NCBI GenBank assembly: GCA_039680605.1
Contig: JBDKTA010000054.1
Span: 116,027 to 180,026, forward strand
Length of the DNA: 64,000 nucleotides
DNA from: Planctomycetaceae bacterium
Lineage (GTDB): Bacteria; Planctomycetota; Phycisphaerae; SM23-33
Reading direction: 5' to 3'
The translations under genes were made by a program, and so were the position numbers. This document shows, piece by piece, positions 22,309-31,440 of this stretch (positions are counted from its first letter, which is position 1; every line of letters begins with the position of its first letter). The notes under the pieces were generated by a model. The model was not told where the DNA came from and ran no database searches. It saw nothing but the letters and a program-made list of their open reading frames with translations.

Positions 22309-24111
22309 ATGGAATACGCCGCCGCAATTTCCAACGAAGAACTCAACCGCATCCGCCTTGAGGCGGTCGAACTGGCCGGTATCGGCCTGTGCCGCTACAG
22401 GCTCGCCGATGGGACGATCCTGCACATCGACGACAACGCCATCGTCATCATGGACCTGCAGAACCAGGTTTCCTATGCCGGCGACCTGATCGGCAAGCGG
22501 CTCTTCGACCTGATCGATTTCGACGAGCCCAAGGCCCCGGTCCAGGTCGTCACCCAGGGCGTGCGACGCAGCGAATACCGCGTGCGCACCGGCGAGGGGC
22601 GGAGCAAGTGGCTGCTGGCCGACGCCTTCATGGTGGTCGACCCGGCCTCGGGCTGCGAAGCCGTTCAACTCGTCCTGCGCGATATTTCCGACAGCCGCAA
22701 CGTGGAGGAACTCCGCCGCCGCAGCGAGCAGCGCTACCGCGACCTGGTCGAAAACGCCAACAGCATCATCCTGCGGCAGGACCCCAACGGATACGTGACG
22801 TTCATCAACCGCTATGCGCTGGAGTTCTTCGGTTTCGCGCGGACGGAAATTCTCGGCCGCCACGTCGTGGGGACGATCGTCCCGCCGCACGATTCGGCCG
22901 GTCGCGACATGACGGCGCTGATCCGCGACCTGGGCAGTCATCCCGAGCGTCACGGCGTCTGCGAGCGCGAGAGCATCTGCCGCGACGGGCGTCGGGTCTG
23001 GATCTCCTGGGCGAACACGCCCATGCGCAAGGCCGACGGCACGGTCGCGGAAATTCTGTGCGTCGGTTATGACGTGACGCAGCGTCGCGAGGCGCAAACG
23101 CGCGCCCAGCGCGAGCGGCAGCGCCTGTTCTCGCTGCTCCACCAGCTTCCCGGCTACGTGGCGCTGCTGGACGGACAGGGCATGCTGCGGTTCTGCAACC
23201 ACGCGTACCGGGAGTTCTTCCGCTGCGACGGCGAGTGCCCCTGTCCCGTCCCGGACCTGCACGACAAACACGCCGGGACCTGCGATCCGCACACGGGCAA
23301 CATCCTCACTACCGGGCTGGCCGCCCAGTGGGAATGGACGGATGCCCATCAGCGAACCTTCCACGTCTGGGGGTATCCGTTCCTCGACAGCGACGGTACG
23401 GTCGTGGTCCTGCAACTGGGCGTCGATATCAGCGAACAACGCCGACTCCAGCGCGACCTGGGCGAGGCCAGCCAGTCTGAACGCCGCCGCATCGGGCGCG
23501 ATCTGCACGACACCCTAGGGCAGGATCTGACCGCCCTGCAGTTGATCGTGCAGGCCCTGAGCAAGAAGATCGCCGCGGCCGTGCCCCAAGCCGTGCCCCT
23601 GGCACAGCAGGCCGTTGAACTGGCCCGAAAAGCCCTCGACCGGACCCGATGCCTGGCACGCGGGCTCGACCCGGTGGTGATCAAGGCCGCCGAACTGCGT
23701 CGGGCGCTCGAATCGCTCTGCATCGAGGTGCGAAACGCCTCCGGTTTGCCCTGCGACTTCAGCGACCGGTGCAATATGCCAATCGACGACGATCTGGCGG
23801 CAGACAACCTCTATCACATCGCCAGCGAGGCCGTCAACAACGCCGTCAAACATGCCAGGGCGTCCTCCATCCGCATTGCCCTGGCAGCCAGGGAGGACGA
23901 ACTGGTGCTGACGGTGGCCGACGACGGCGTGGGCCTGAGCACGGCGGCGCCGGTAACGCATGGAATGGGGATGCGCACGATGAGCTACCGGGCCGGCATC
24001 ATCGGCGGAGGCATCACGATCACAAAAGGCCCCGCCGGTGGGACCGAGGTCACCGTCGCCGTTCCGGCCTGGCGCCTGACCAAACAGCCCGCCCTGGCTG
24101 AAGACTGTTGA
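22309..24111 (+). CDS. PAS-domain sensor histidine kinase, NarL/DegS type (HisKA_3)
   Basis: The 600-residue protein has no transmembrane segment and should be cytoplasmic. Three PAS-like domains lie at about residues 20-130, 140-260 and 270-380. The dimerisation/phosphoacceptor motif SERRRIGRDLHDTLGQDL has His400; the ATPase domain follows with SEAVNNAVKHA (N-box) and VADDGVGLS (G1 box). HisKA_3 kinases partner with NarL-type regulators such as the one at 26871-27554. The third PAS domain has a cysteine cluster (C306, C310, C312, C325), a possible metal or redox site. Confidence 0.92.
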   Translation: MEYAAAISNEELNRIRLEAVELAGIGLCRYRLADGTILHIDDNAIVIMDLQNQVSYAGDLIGKRLFDLIDFDEPKAPVQVVTQGVRRSEYRVRTGEGRSKWLLADAFMVVDPASGCEAVQLVLRDISDSRNVEELRRRSEQRYRDLVENANSIILRQDPNGYVTFINRYALEFFGFARTEILGRHVVGTIVPPHDSAGRDMTALIRDLGSHPERHGVCERESICRDGRRVWISWANTPMRKADGTVAEILCVGYDVTQRREAQTRAQRERQRLFSLLHQLPGYVALLDGQGMLRFCNHAYREFFRCDGECPCPVPDLHDKHAGTCDPHTGNILTTGLAAQWEWTDAHQRTFHVWGYPFLDSDGTVVVLQLGVDISEQRRLQRDLGEASQSERRRIGRDLHDTLGQDLTALQLIVQALSKKIAAAVPQAVPLAQQAVELARKALDRTRCLARGLDPVVIKAAELRRALESLCIEVRNASGLPCDFSDRCNMPIDDDLAADNLYHIASEAVNNAVKHARASSIRIALAAREDELVLTVADDGVGLSTAAPVTHGMGMRTMSYRAGIIGGGITITKGPAGGTEVTVAVPAWRLTKQPALAEDC

Positions 24112-24120
24112 CCCGCGAAA

Positions 24121-24290
24121 ACAAATCCGAAATTCGAAACTCGAAATTCGAAACAAGAAGCAAAGGAGGAAAACGACAAGAAACAAAAAGAAAGGCGAGG
24201 CAAATGTTGATTTGATTCCTTGTTGTTTAGTTTCTTTGCCCTTTAGCTGTTTGTTTCGGATTTCGAGTTTCGTATTTCGGATTTGTTTCT
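24121..24290. repeat. AAATCCGAAAT-type inverted repeat, copy 1
   Basis: Left arm about 24121-24160 is made of CGAAATTCGAAAC-like words; right arm about 24251-24290 is its near reverse complement (TTTCGGATTTCGAG...). It lies just after the kinase stop and before the next gene. A second copy at 26713-26862 lies just after that gene. Confidence 0.85.
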
Positions 24291-24328
24291 CCCGCACCTC
24301 TCGTCCTGGGCCGGGTTCAAGAAGCATC

Positions 24329-26785
24329 GTGAACTTCCATCAGAAGCCTTCGATGCCCGCCGCTGTTTTCCTGACGCTTGCATTGACGGGCGCAGCGGCC
24401 CTTGCCCGGGAGAACGCCGTGTTCCCTTCCAGTGCGATGCCCGCCGTCCGTGACTATACCTTCATGTGGTGGGCCCACGGTTGGCGCGATCCGCGGCGGG
24501 TGCTGGCCCTTCAGAGCGGGCACTGGGGCATGGCCGTGGACGTGCCGGGCGCGAAACTGACGCACCTGGGCGTTATCGCCAAGCCCGTCACGGCCGACGA
24601 GGCGGCGGTACAGGACAACGCGGCTGTCTTCTCGCTGCCTCAGGCTGCCCTGTCGCTGCGCGTCCGGGCGGGCGGCGCGTGGTACACATGCACCGGCGGC
24701 GCCGCGGCCGCCCGCATTATCGAAAGCGGACGGTTTGTCCAGCGTGCGGATATCGAGGAACTGGTCTTTGCCGATTCCTCCGGCCGCAAGCTTGATGCTG
24801 CGGGGCGGCTGGAAATTATCGCCTGGCCGGACCGCGTGAGCTTCATGCTGGAGGTTTCGCCTCGCCACACGTATGCCCGCGCCGCCCTTGCCATCGAGAT
24901 CACTGCCGGCGGGCAGACATTCGGCACGGCCGAGTCCGAAAAGCCTTGGAACGACCTGTCGCGTCGCAGCGCTGCGCTGACGCTGGCGGCCTCCGACGGG
25001 CAGGGATGGGTGCGGGTCGCCCCTGCCGCGCCGCCCGGACGGGTTGAAGGCACTGAGTTGCGCACCGCCAAACCGGTGGCGGTGGCGTATGACGCCGCGC
25101 GACAGTGGCATCGCGTGGAGTTGCCCGATGCGGCCTGGTTCAACGGCGAGGCGGGCGACAGGCTCGATCGTGTCGCGCTGCGATTGAGGAATCCCTCGGA
25201 TCGCCCGCAGACGTTCCGGTTGCTCTTCGCCGACGACGATCGTGTGCCGCATATCACCGGCATCTCGCCGATGATCCGCGACGCGGCGGGCAACCCCACC
25301 GGTGTGCCCGTGCAGATTTCCAAGAACTGGCACCGCAAACCAGGCGAACCGTCTCTGTATCAGGGCCCGTGGCTGCACGCCTTCACGCAGCTTCGTGTGC
25401 CCGCCGGCGAAACCGTCGAGTGCGAGTTGACGATCGCCCACGGGTGGTGGGGGATGGTTCCGGCCGTCTCGCACGCCCAGCTCTGCCTGATCGGCTGGGG
25501 CGTCAATCAGCTCTGGGACCAGGCCGCCATCGGCAGTTGGGGCGAGAGCATTTGCTACGATCCCGACGTCAATCTCAATCGCGGCATGATCGACGACGTG
25601 AGGCCGCTGATGGTCTGGGCGATGGGGCCCAGGCCCGAGGCGAAATGGAGCTGGACTCAGAACGTCGGCGGCGGCGACTTCGGCGACTATCACATCGGCA
25701 ACGGCGGGCGCCGCTTCTTCACGCGCATGCGGACGCATTACCGCCAGTACGGCCCGTGCCTGACGGACGTGACGTACGCCGGGATCAGCCCCGACGGGGC
25801 GATCTCGATGCGGGCGACGGCATCGAGCCCGCGGTGCGACGACATCACGCGCGGCTACTACCATGTGCGATATGACTTTCACCGCGCAATCCAGGCCAAG
25901 CGGCTGGAGCTTTTCCGCCTGGGCGCCGATCGGTACAACGACCCGGACGCCTCGCAAATCGCCTGGGGCCAGGGCCAGCGCATGATCGGCGAAGCGGCGG
26001 CAGCCCATCGGCAGGGCTATCAGCAGACGTTCCCGCTGGCCGGGGCGGGTTCATGGATGTCGCTGCACGGCGCCGGGGGGTTCAAGCCGCCCCAGGGCGG
26101 CGCGTGGGCCAATCGCGGGATGATCGTGCGGCAGTGGCAGGCTGGCGTGGGCGGCAAGAGCGTCGCGCCGCACGGCGCGATCATCGGCACCAGTCAGGGC
26201 AAGCACGCCTCGGCGGCTCTGGTGTGTGCGACAAATGATTTCCGCGCCGGGGACTACATCGAGTTTGTGGTCGAGATGGTGATCCTGCCCGTGCGGGCGG
26301 CGGACTATTACGGCCCCAACGAAAACCTCCGCACGTCGCTCAAGACCATCGGCGACAGTTGGCAAGCTGTTGCCCGCCAGGCCGCGGGGAACACGCTGCA
26401 GGTGAACGTGCTCGCTGGAACACTGGAGCGAGCTTACCCGCCGCAGGTGAAAGTGGCTGCCGATCAGACAGCCGCCGTTGAGATTACCGGCGGCGTGGGA
26501 TATGTGCCCGTGACATTCAGCGGCCTCAAGAGCTACAGAGATCACTCTCTGTGGATGTCGGTAGATGGCAAGGAGTCGCTGGTCGACCAGTCGCGGCATG
26601 GAGCGGACTTCTGGCAGACGGATTACGACCCTCAGACCCAGACATGGCGGCAGACGTACAATGTGCCGCTCGACAGCCCGGGCGACGTGGCGCGGAAAGC
26701 GCTGATTACCCTGAAAACAAATCCGAAATACGAATCTCGAAATCCGAAACAAGAAACAAAAGGGGAAACGAGAAAGAAACAATAA
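24329..26785 (+). CDS. Large secreted protein of unknown function
   Basis: About 818 residues from the GTG at 24329, which gives a positively charged start (MNFHQKPS) ahead of the signal segment MPAAVFLTLALTGAAALA; the ATG at 24353 is an alternative. The mature protein looks beta-rich and aromatic (FMWWAHGWRDP, LQSGHWGMAVDVPG, HIGNGGRRFFTRMR). I recognise no catalytic motif; it may be a carbohydrate-active enzyme, but this is a guess. The last 20 or so residues (TNPKYESRNPKQETKGETRK) are translated from the intergenic repeat, so the original stop was probably lost or displaced. The gene is flanked by two copies of that repeat. Confidence 0.65.
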   Translation: MNFHQKPSMPAAVFLTLALTGAAALARENAVFPSSAMPAVRDYTFMWWAHGWRDPRRVLALQSGHWGMAVDVPGAKLTHLGVIAKPVTADEAAVQDNAAVFSLPQAALSLRVRAGGAWYTCTGGAAAARIIESGRFVQRADIEELVFADSSGRKLDAAGRLEIIAWPDRVSFMLEVSPRHTYARAALAIEITAGGQTFGTAESEKPWNDLSRRSAALTLAASDGQGWVRVAPAAPPGRVEGTELRTAKPVAVAYDAARQWHRVELPDAAWFNGEAGDRLDRVALRLRNPSDRPQTFRLLFADDDRVPHITGISPMIRDAAGNPTGVPVQISKNWHRKPGEPSLYQGPWLHAFTQLRVPAGETVECELTIAHGWWGMVPAVSHAQLCLIGWGVNQLWDQAAIGSWGESICYDPDVNLNRGMIDDVRPLMVWAMGPRPEAKWSWTQNVGGGDFGDYHIGNGGRRFFTRMRTHYRQYGPCLTDVTYAGISPDGAISMRATASSPRCDDITRGYYHVRYDFHRAIQAKRLELFRLGADRYNDPDASQIAWGQGQRMIGEAAAAHRQGYQQTFPLAGAGSWMSLHGAGGFKPPQGGAWANRGMIVRQWQAGVGGKSVAPHGAIIGTSQGKHASAALVCATNDFRAGDYIEFVVEMVILPVRAADYYGPNENLRTSLKTIGDSWQAVARQAAGNTLQVNVLAGTLERAYPPQVKVAADQTAAVEITGGVGYVPVTFSGLKSYRDHSLWMSVDGKESLVDQSRHGADFWQTDYDPQTQTWRQTYNVPLDSPGDVARKALITLKTNPKYESRNPKQETKGETRKKQ

Positions 26786-26862
26786 GACGGGTCGCCATGC
26801 CACCCGTCTTTGTTTTTTTGCTGTTTGTTTCGGATTTCGAGATTCGGATTTCGGATTTGTTT
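26713..26862. repeat. AAATCCGAAAT-type inverted repeat, copy 2
   Basis: Left arm about 26716-26760 overlaps the 3' end of the upstream coding sequence; right arm is 26823-26862. Between them is a half copy of the GGTGGCATGGCGACAC family (26789-26805). Confidence 0.85.
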
Positions 26863-26870
26863 CTCTCCTC

Positions 26871-27554
26871 TCATCCTCCTCCTCGTGACTGCACCCACTC
26901 GATGGCCATTTTGAGCAGTTCGGTTGAGCTGCCGACCTTGAGTTTCTTTTTGATGTGGTCGCGGTGCGACTCGACGGTCTTGACGCTGATATGCAGGCGT
27001 TTGGCCAGCTCGGACATGGGCAGGCCCTCGCCGATGAGTTCGAAGACTTCGTATTCGCGGTCGCTGAGGCGCGACGTCAGCGACGTGCCGGCCGCGGCGT
27101 TGGGGGTTTCGACGAACTTCTCGACCATGGCTTCGGCCAATTCGCTGCTGACGTACATGCCCCCGGCCAGGACGCTGCGGATGCCTTCGATGAGTTCGTC
27201 GGGGTCGCGGGTTTTGGAGACGTAGCCTCGCGCCCCCGCGCGCAGCGTGCGTTCGGCGAAGAACGACTCGTCCCGCATGGAGAACACCAGCACCGGCAGC
27301 TTGGGCCAGCGCACGTGGATGTCCTTGAGCAGGTCGATCCCGTTGCTGTCGCGCAGGCGCATGTCGACGATGACCATGTCGGGGCGATGGGTCTCGATCG
27401 CCTTGAGGGCGCCGCTCACGTCGGCGGCCTCCCCGGCCAGCGTCAGGTCCTCGGTCGTCGCCAGCAGCGACGCGATCGCCCGGCGCGTCACGGGGTGGTC
27501 ATCCACCACGAGCACCTTCTTCTTGACCAGTGTCTGGGTCTCGGTTCCTGCCAT
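26871..27554 (-). CDS. NarL/FixJ-type response regulator
   Basis: A 227-residue regulator with a receiver domain (acidic pair D18/D19, phosphoacceptor D64 in VIVDMRLRDSNG, switch Ser92, K114 in GYVSKTRD) and a LuxR-type helix-turn-helix (about 163-220: SDREYEVFELIGEGLPMSEL, then AKRLHISVKTVESHRDHI). It would bind DNA when phosphorylated. The likely partner is the HisKA_3 kinase at 22309-24111, although the genes face each other and are separated by one gene and two repeats. Confidence 0.93.
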   Translation of the reverse strand: MAGTETQTLVKKKVLVVDDHPVTRRAIASLLATTEDLTLAGEAADVSGALKAIETHRPDMVIVDMRLRDSNGIDLLKDIHVRWPKLPVLVFSMRDESFFAERTLRAGARGYVSKTRDPDELIEGIRSVLAGGMYVSSELAEAMVEKFVETPNAAAGTSLTSRLSDREYEVFELIGEGLPMSELAKRLHISVKTVESHRDHIKKKLKVGSSTELLKMAIEWVQSRGGG

Positions 27555-27655
27555 GAGCGCCCCCTAAGTTTGTTCAAGTACATCCGGCGCTGCAACCTCC
27601 GGCAGACGTCTGGCCTCGTCAGCCCCCGATAGATCGTTCGCCATAATTGTACCCA

Positions 27656-28891
27656 TCAGGCCGTCACCACGTCGGCGTGAATCGCCAACTCTTCCAATTT
27701 CTGGCGCACCTCGCGCCGGTACAGGGCGTTCATCACGACAACCACCTTCGGCGGCCATGCCCGCAGCGATTCTGGGGCGACCACCTCGTGCGCGCAGAGC
27801 GGAACGAACAGACCTTGCTTGCGCGGATTGACGTCGACAACGCATTCCACCAACTCTTCGGCCCCGCTCAGCGCGTTGAGCAGCACGACGCCCTTGGTTC
27901 CGGCGCCCCAGAAGACCACCCGCTTGTCCAGGCGGCGGTACTCCTCCAGGCGCTTCTGCCATTGCTCCAGGCGCCGGGCGAACAACCCGGCGAACGCCCC
28001 GACAAGGCGGGCGGTCTGTACCCCGGGCCTTCGCGCCGCCACGTCGACGGGAAAGCTGCCGCTGGGCAGCGCCAGCACCGCCAGGTACTGCCCGCCGTAC
28101 GTCACGCGAACCATTGCAGGCGAAAACCCCGAGCGGATCAACAGCCGCACCAAAGTGTCGGGCAGAAAATAACTGCGATGTTCGTAAAGCAGGTCCCACA
28201 GGGCCAGGCCCTTGAGCATCGGCAGGGCATTGGGCACGCCGATGAACAGAGCGGCGGCGTCGGGGCTCCGCACGCTCTGGCGCACCTGCTGCAGAAACGC
28301 CAGCGGGTCCGGAAGGTGCTCGAGCACCTGTCGGCAGCACAGCAGATCCGCCAACTGGTGACCTGACTTCGGCGGATAGTACTCGCGGCGAAAACGCACT
28401 GCCGGCGATTCATCCAGCCCCGGCCGGGGGACGTACGCCGGGTCGAATCCCGTTCCGCGGTTTCGGCCTTGCCGGCAGAGTTCGTTGAGGAAGAAGCCGT
28501 CCCCGCAGCCGATCTCGACGATCTCCTTGTCGTGCAGGTCGGCTTGGTCTATGAGCCAGTTGGCCAGCGCCCGGGCGTAGCGGCGAAACCGTTGGGAGTA
28601 CTGCAGGGCGTTCTCGTACCCGGGTTCATACGCCGCCGCGGCAGGGCGAAACGCCCGGTTATAGATGTATCCGCAGCTCGGGCAAAAGACCAGACGCAGG
28701 TCGCCCCTTGCGGCGGCCATCGCGTCACTGCGACTGGCATAGAGCCGGTTGCAGGTTGCGGCAACGCCGGGCAGGACAAAGAACTCCTCGACGGCCCCGT
28801 CGGCGCAAAGTGCGCACGGGGCGGCCGTCGCTTCCGTGGCAACGGCGAGCGAATCGGGTGTGACGTGTGCATGACTCATTTGGCATCCCAT
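27656..28891 (-). CDS. Zinc-binding C-methyltransferase-like protein 1 (SAM-dependent)
   Basis: The 411-residue protein has the three-part layout of sugar C-methyltransferases: an N-terminal four-Cys zinc site (C26/C29 and C70/C73), a Rossmann SAM domain with IVEIGCGDGFFLNEL, and a C-terminal Methyltransf_14-like domain (VFWGAGTKGVVLLNAL, VVDVNPRKQG). In the region equivalent to the catalytic YHEH of NDP-sugar C-3 methyltransferases it reads LYEH, so the tyrosine is lost but the distal histidine is kept. It is the last gene of the operon and begins one base after the next gene's stop; ATG 28879 is an alternative start. Confidence 0.82.
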   Translation of the reverse strand: MGCQMSHAHVTPDSLAVATEATAAPCALCADGAVEEFFVLPGVAATCNRLYASRSDAMAAARGDLRLVFCPSCGYIYNRAFRPAAAAYEPGYENALQYSQRFRRYARALANWLIDQADLHDKEIVEIGCGDGFFLNELCRQGRNRGTGFDPAYVPRPGLDESPAVRFRREYYPPKSGHQLADLLCCRQVLEHLPDPLAFLQQVRQSVRSPDAAALFIGVPNALPMLKGLALWDLLYEHRSYFLPDTLVRLLIRSGFSPAMVRVTYGGQYLAVLALPSGSFPVDVAARRPGVQTARLVGAFAGLFARRLEQWQKRLEEYRRLDKRVVFWGAGTKGVVLLNALSGAEELVECVVDVNPRKQGLFVPLCAHEVVAPESLRAWPPKVVVVMNALYRREVRQKLEELAIHADVVTA

Positions 28892-28892
28892 C

Positions 28893-30116
28893 TCATACGC
28901 ACCACAGCGTGGGGGCCAGGTTCATCCGGGACAATTGCTCCCGGATCTCGCCTTCGTAGATACGGTTCATCACCACGACGTAATCCGGCGGGCACGCGGG
29001 CAGATCCTGCGGGCCGACGATCGGCTGACCGGTCAGCGGCATGAAGCGGCCCTGACGGTAGGGGTTGATGTCCACGACGCGGTGGATCTGGTCGTCGAGA
29101 CCGACGGCGGCCAGGAACGCCACGGCCTTGGACCCCGAGCCCCACAGTACGCAGCGGCGTCCCTGGGCGGCGGCGGTTCCGATTCGCTCGCGCCAAGCGG
29201 TGATGGACTTCTCGACCCCGGCGGCGAAGGTGGCGACGCCTTCGCTGGTGCGCGCCAGGTCGTCCTCGATCGCCAGGCGCGGCTGCGTCGGGCGCGGCGC
29301 CGGTCGCGCCAGAAGCATGATGTACTGGTCGTCGAAGTCCAGGTAAAGCGAGTCGATGTCGAAGCCGGTCGAGCGAAACAGCCGCGCCAGTGAACCGCAG
29401 GTGAAGTACGAGCAATGCTCGTAGTACACGTCCCAGAACGCCAGGTGCTCCAGGATCCGCAGCGTGTCGGGCACCTCGAAAAACACCAGCGTGTCCTGGC
29501 GGTCGCCGATCGAGCGGCGGATCGACTCGAGCAGCCCCCGCGTCTGCGGTATGTGCTCCAGCGTGTGCCGGCAGCAAATCACGTCGGCAGACAGATCGGC
29601 GTGCTCGGGCCTGTAGTAGTCGTTGATGACGGTCAGGCGGCTGGCTGCGGCGGGGCTGAGGCGTTCCTTGACGCATCCGGGGTCGATCCCGATGCCGCGA
29701 TTATCGCCCTCAATGCACAACTCGGCCAGGAACTCCCCCTTGCCGCAGCCGATCTCCAGCACCCGCTTGCCCCGGACGCCGTAGCGGTCGATCAGCGTTC
29801 GCACCAGCCGCTGCTGGAAGGCAGTGAAGCACGGGCTGAACCCCTGCGTCTCTTCGTAGCGCTGGCTGTAATTGCGGTTCGCGGCGTCGTAGCGCATGTT
29901 GGCGATGAACCCGCAGCCGGGGCAGAGCCCCAGCGAAAGCGACGCGGCGGGGAAGTTCCGCGCCTGCTCGCGATCGTCGACCAGCAGGCACGAATGCACC
30001 GCGATGCGCTGCACATGATGAAACGGCTGCATCTGCGCCTCCCGGCAGTTCGGGCATTGCCGGATCATCGGCGAAACTTCGCGCCCGGGCGCGACGGCAG
30101 GCGATACTGAACTCAT
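28893..30116 (-). CDS. Zinc-binding C-methyltransferase-like protein 2 (SAM-dependent)
   Basis: A 407-residue paralogue of its two neighbours. Zinc ligands are C21/C24 (CPNC) and C65/C68 (CPGC). The SAM motif is VLEIGCGKGEFLAEL. The catalytic region reads YYEHCSYF, keeping Tyr and the distal His of the YHEH motif. The C-terminal domain has CVLWGSGSKAVAFLAAV and VVDINPYRQGRFMP. It may methylate a different sugar carbon or intermediate from its neighbours; sequence alone does not tell which. The middle position of the operon and one-base gap to the next gene suggest tight co-expression. Confidence 0.85.
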   Translation of the reverse strand: MSSVSPAVAPGREVSPMIRQCPNCREAQMQPFHHVQRIAVHSCLLVDDREQARNFPAASLSLGLCPGCGFIANMRYDAANRNYSQRYEETQGFSPCFTAFQQRLVRTLIDRYGVRGKRVLEIGCGKGEFLAELCIEGDNRGIGIDPGCVKERLSPAAASRLTVINDYYRPEHADLSADVICCRHTLEHIPQTRGLLESIRRSIGDRQDTLVFFEVPDTLRILEHLAFWDVYYEHCSYFTCGSLARLFRSTGFDIDSLYLDFDDQYIMLLARPAPRPTQPRLAIEDDLARTSEGVATFAAGVEKSITAWRERIGTAAAQGRRCVLWGSGSKAVAFLAAVGLDDQIHRVVDINPYRQGRFMPLTGQPIVGPQDLPACPPDYVVVMNRIYEGEIREQLSRMNLAPTLWCV

Positions 30117-30139
30117 GGCGTTTCCTTATATTGAAGGCG

Positions 30140-31426
30140 TCAGACAACCACCGGCCGCGGAACGGGGATGATGAAGCGTCCCCCCTGGTCGCGGTAGTCC
30201 TGGCACTGGCTGAGAATCTCGTCTTTGAAGTTCCAGGGCAGCACCAGGACGTAGTCGGGCTTGTCCTGAAGGATGCGCTGCGGCGCATCGATCGGGATGT
30301 GGACGCCCGGCATGTACTTGCCCTGCTTGTGTACGTTGCGATCGACCACGAAACGGATCGTGTCAGGCCCGGCCTGGACGCTGTTGAGCATGACGGCGCC
30401 CTTGGCGGCCGCCCCGTACGCGGCGATAGAGCAGCCCTGCCCCTGCAGACGCGCCAGCAGGCGGCGCAGGCGATGCTGCAGCGCCGCCGCCTGCCTCGCG
30501 AAGCTGCGGTAGTAATCGATCCGGTCCATCCCGAGGCGCTTCTCCGTCTCCAGCATCTCCGTGACCGAATTGCGGCGATTGTCCTTCAACTCCAGGAACA
30601 ACCGTAGCGAGCCGCCATGGATAGGCAACTGCTGGATGCGATTGAGATACAGCCCGTGACGCCGGGCCAGGCGTTCGACGGCCGTCACCGAGAAATAGCA
30701 CAGGTGCTCGTGATAGATGGTGTCGAACTCGCAGTGATCGATCAGCTCGCGCAGGTAGGGCACCTCGATCACGGCCACCCCGTCGCTCTTGAGCAATTTG
30801 GCGATGCCGCCGACGATCCCGTTGGTGTCGGCCACGTGCGCCAGGACGTTGTTGGCGATGATCACGTCGGCCTGTTTACCTTCGGCGACCAGGCGCTGGG
30901 CGAGTTCTAGACCGAAGAACTCCTGCAGGGTGGTCACGCCGATCTCCCGCGCGGCGCGGACGGGCCCTTCGGCGGGGTCGATGCCGAGCACGGGGATATG
31001 ATTTTCGACGAAGTTCTTGAGCAGGTACCCATCGTTACTGGCGATTTCGACGACCAGGCTGTGCGCGTTGAGGCGGCGCTGGGCGATCAGGTTCAGGGCA
31101 TTGTCGCGCGAATGCTCCAGCAGCGCCGCCGAGAACGAGGAGTAGTACGGGTAGTCGGCGCTGAAAAGCACCTGCGGCGGCACGGTCTCGACGATCTGCA
31201 CCAGCGTGCAAGCCGGGCAGAACGCCAGCTCCAGCGGATAGCGAGGCTCGTTCTGATGCAACTGCTCCGCGGTGAGCAGCCCGTCGGCCAGCGGCATGGC
31301 GCCCAGGTCCAGGATGCCATCGAGCCCTTTTTGCCCGCACGAGCGACACTGTGCCTGCCGGCATCGCTGCTCAAATTGAGGCGACTGGACAACGCCATGT
31401 CGTTTCTTGCCCGCCAATGTCTTCAT
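30140..31426 (-). CDS. NDP-hexose C-methyltransferase (TylC3/TcaB9-like)
   Basis: The 428-residue protein is the most canonical of the three. It has C27/C30 and C70/C73 for zinc, the SAM-binding stretch VVEIASNDGYLLKNF, the motif EFDTIYHEHLCYFS with the catalytic Tyr and His, and the C-terminal domain (IAAYGAAAKGAVMLNSV, VVDRNVHKQGKYMPG). These enzymes add a methyl group to C-3 of a 4-keto-NDP-deoxysugar, giving a branched sugar. It lies directly after the epimerase gene. The specific sugar is not predictable. Confidence 0.9.
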   Translation of the reverse strand: MKTLAGKKRHGVVQSPQFEQRCRQAQCRSCGQKGLDGILDLGAMPLADGLLTAEQLHQNEPRYPLELAFCPACTLVQIVETVPPQVLFSADYPYYSSFSAALLEHSRDNALNLIAQRRLNAHSLVVEIASNDGYLLKNFVENHIPVLGIDPAEGPVRAAREIGVTTLQEFFGLELAQRLVAEGKQADVIIANNVLAHVADTNGIVGGIAKLLKSDGVAVIEVPYLRELIDHCEFDTIYHEHLCYFSVTAVERLARRHGLYLNRIQQLPIHGGSLRLFLELKDNRRNSVTEMLETEKRLGMDRIDYYRSFARQAAALQHRLRRLLARLQGQGCSIAAYGAAAKGAVMLNSVQAGPDTIRFVVDRNVHKQGKYMPGVHIPIDAPQRILQDKPDYVLVLPWNFKDEILSQCQDYRDQGGRFIIPVPRPVVV

Positions 31427-31440
31427 GGTGTCCTCTTGGG

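Noticed and set aside
24512..24560. Possible cellulosomal or glycosidase motif in the secreted protein at 24329-26785
   Set aside because: Aromatic-rich strings alone do not match any catalytic signature I can name, so no enzyme class was assigned.
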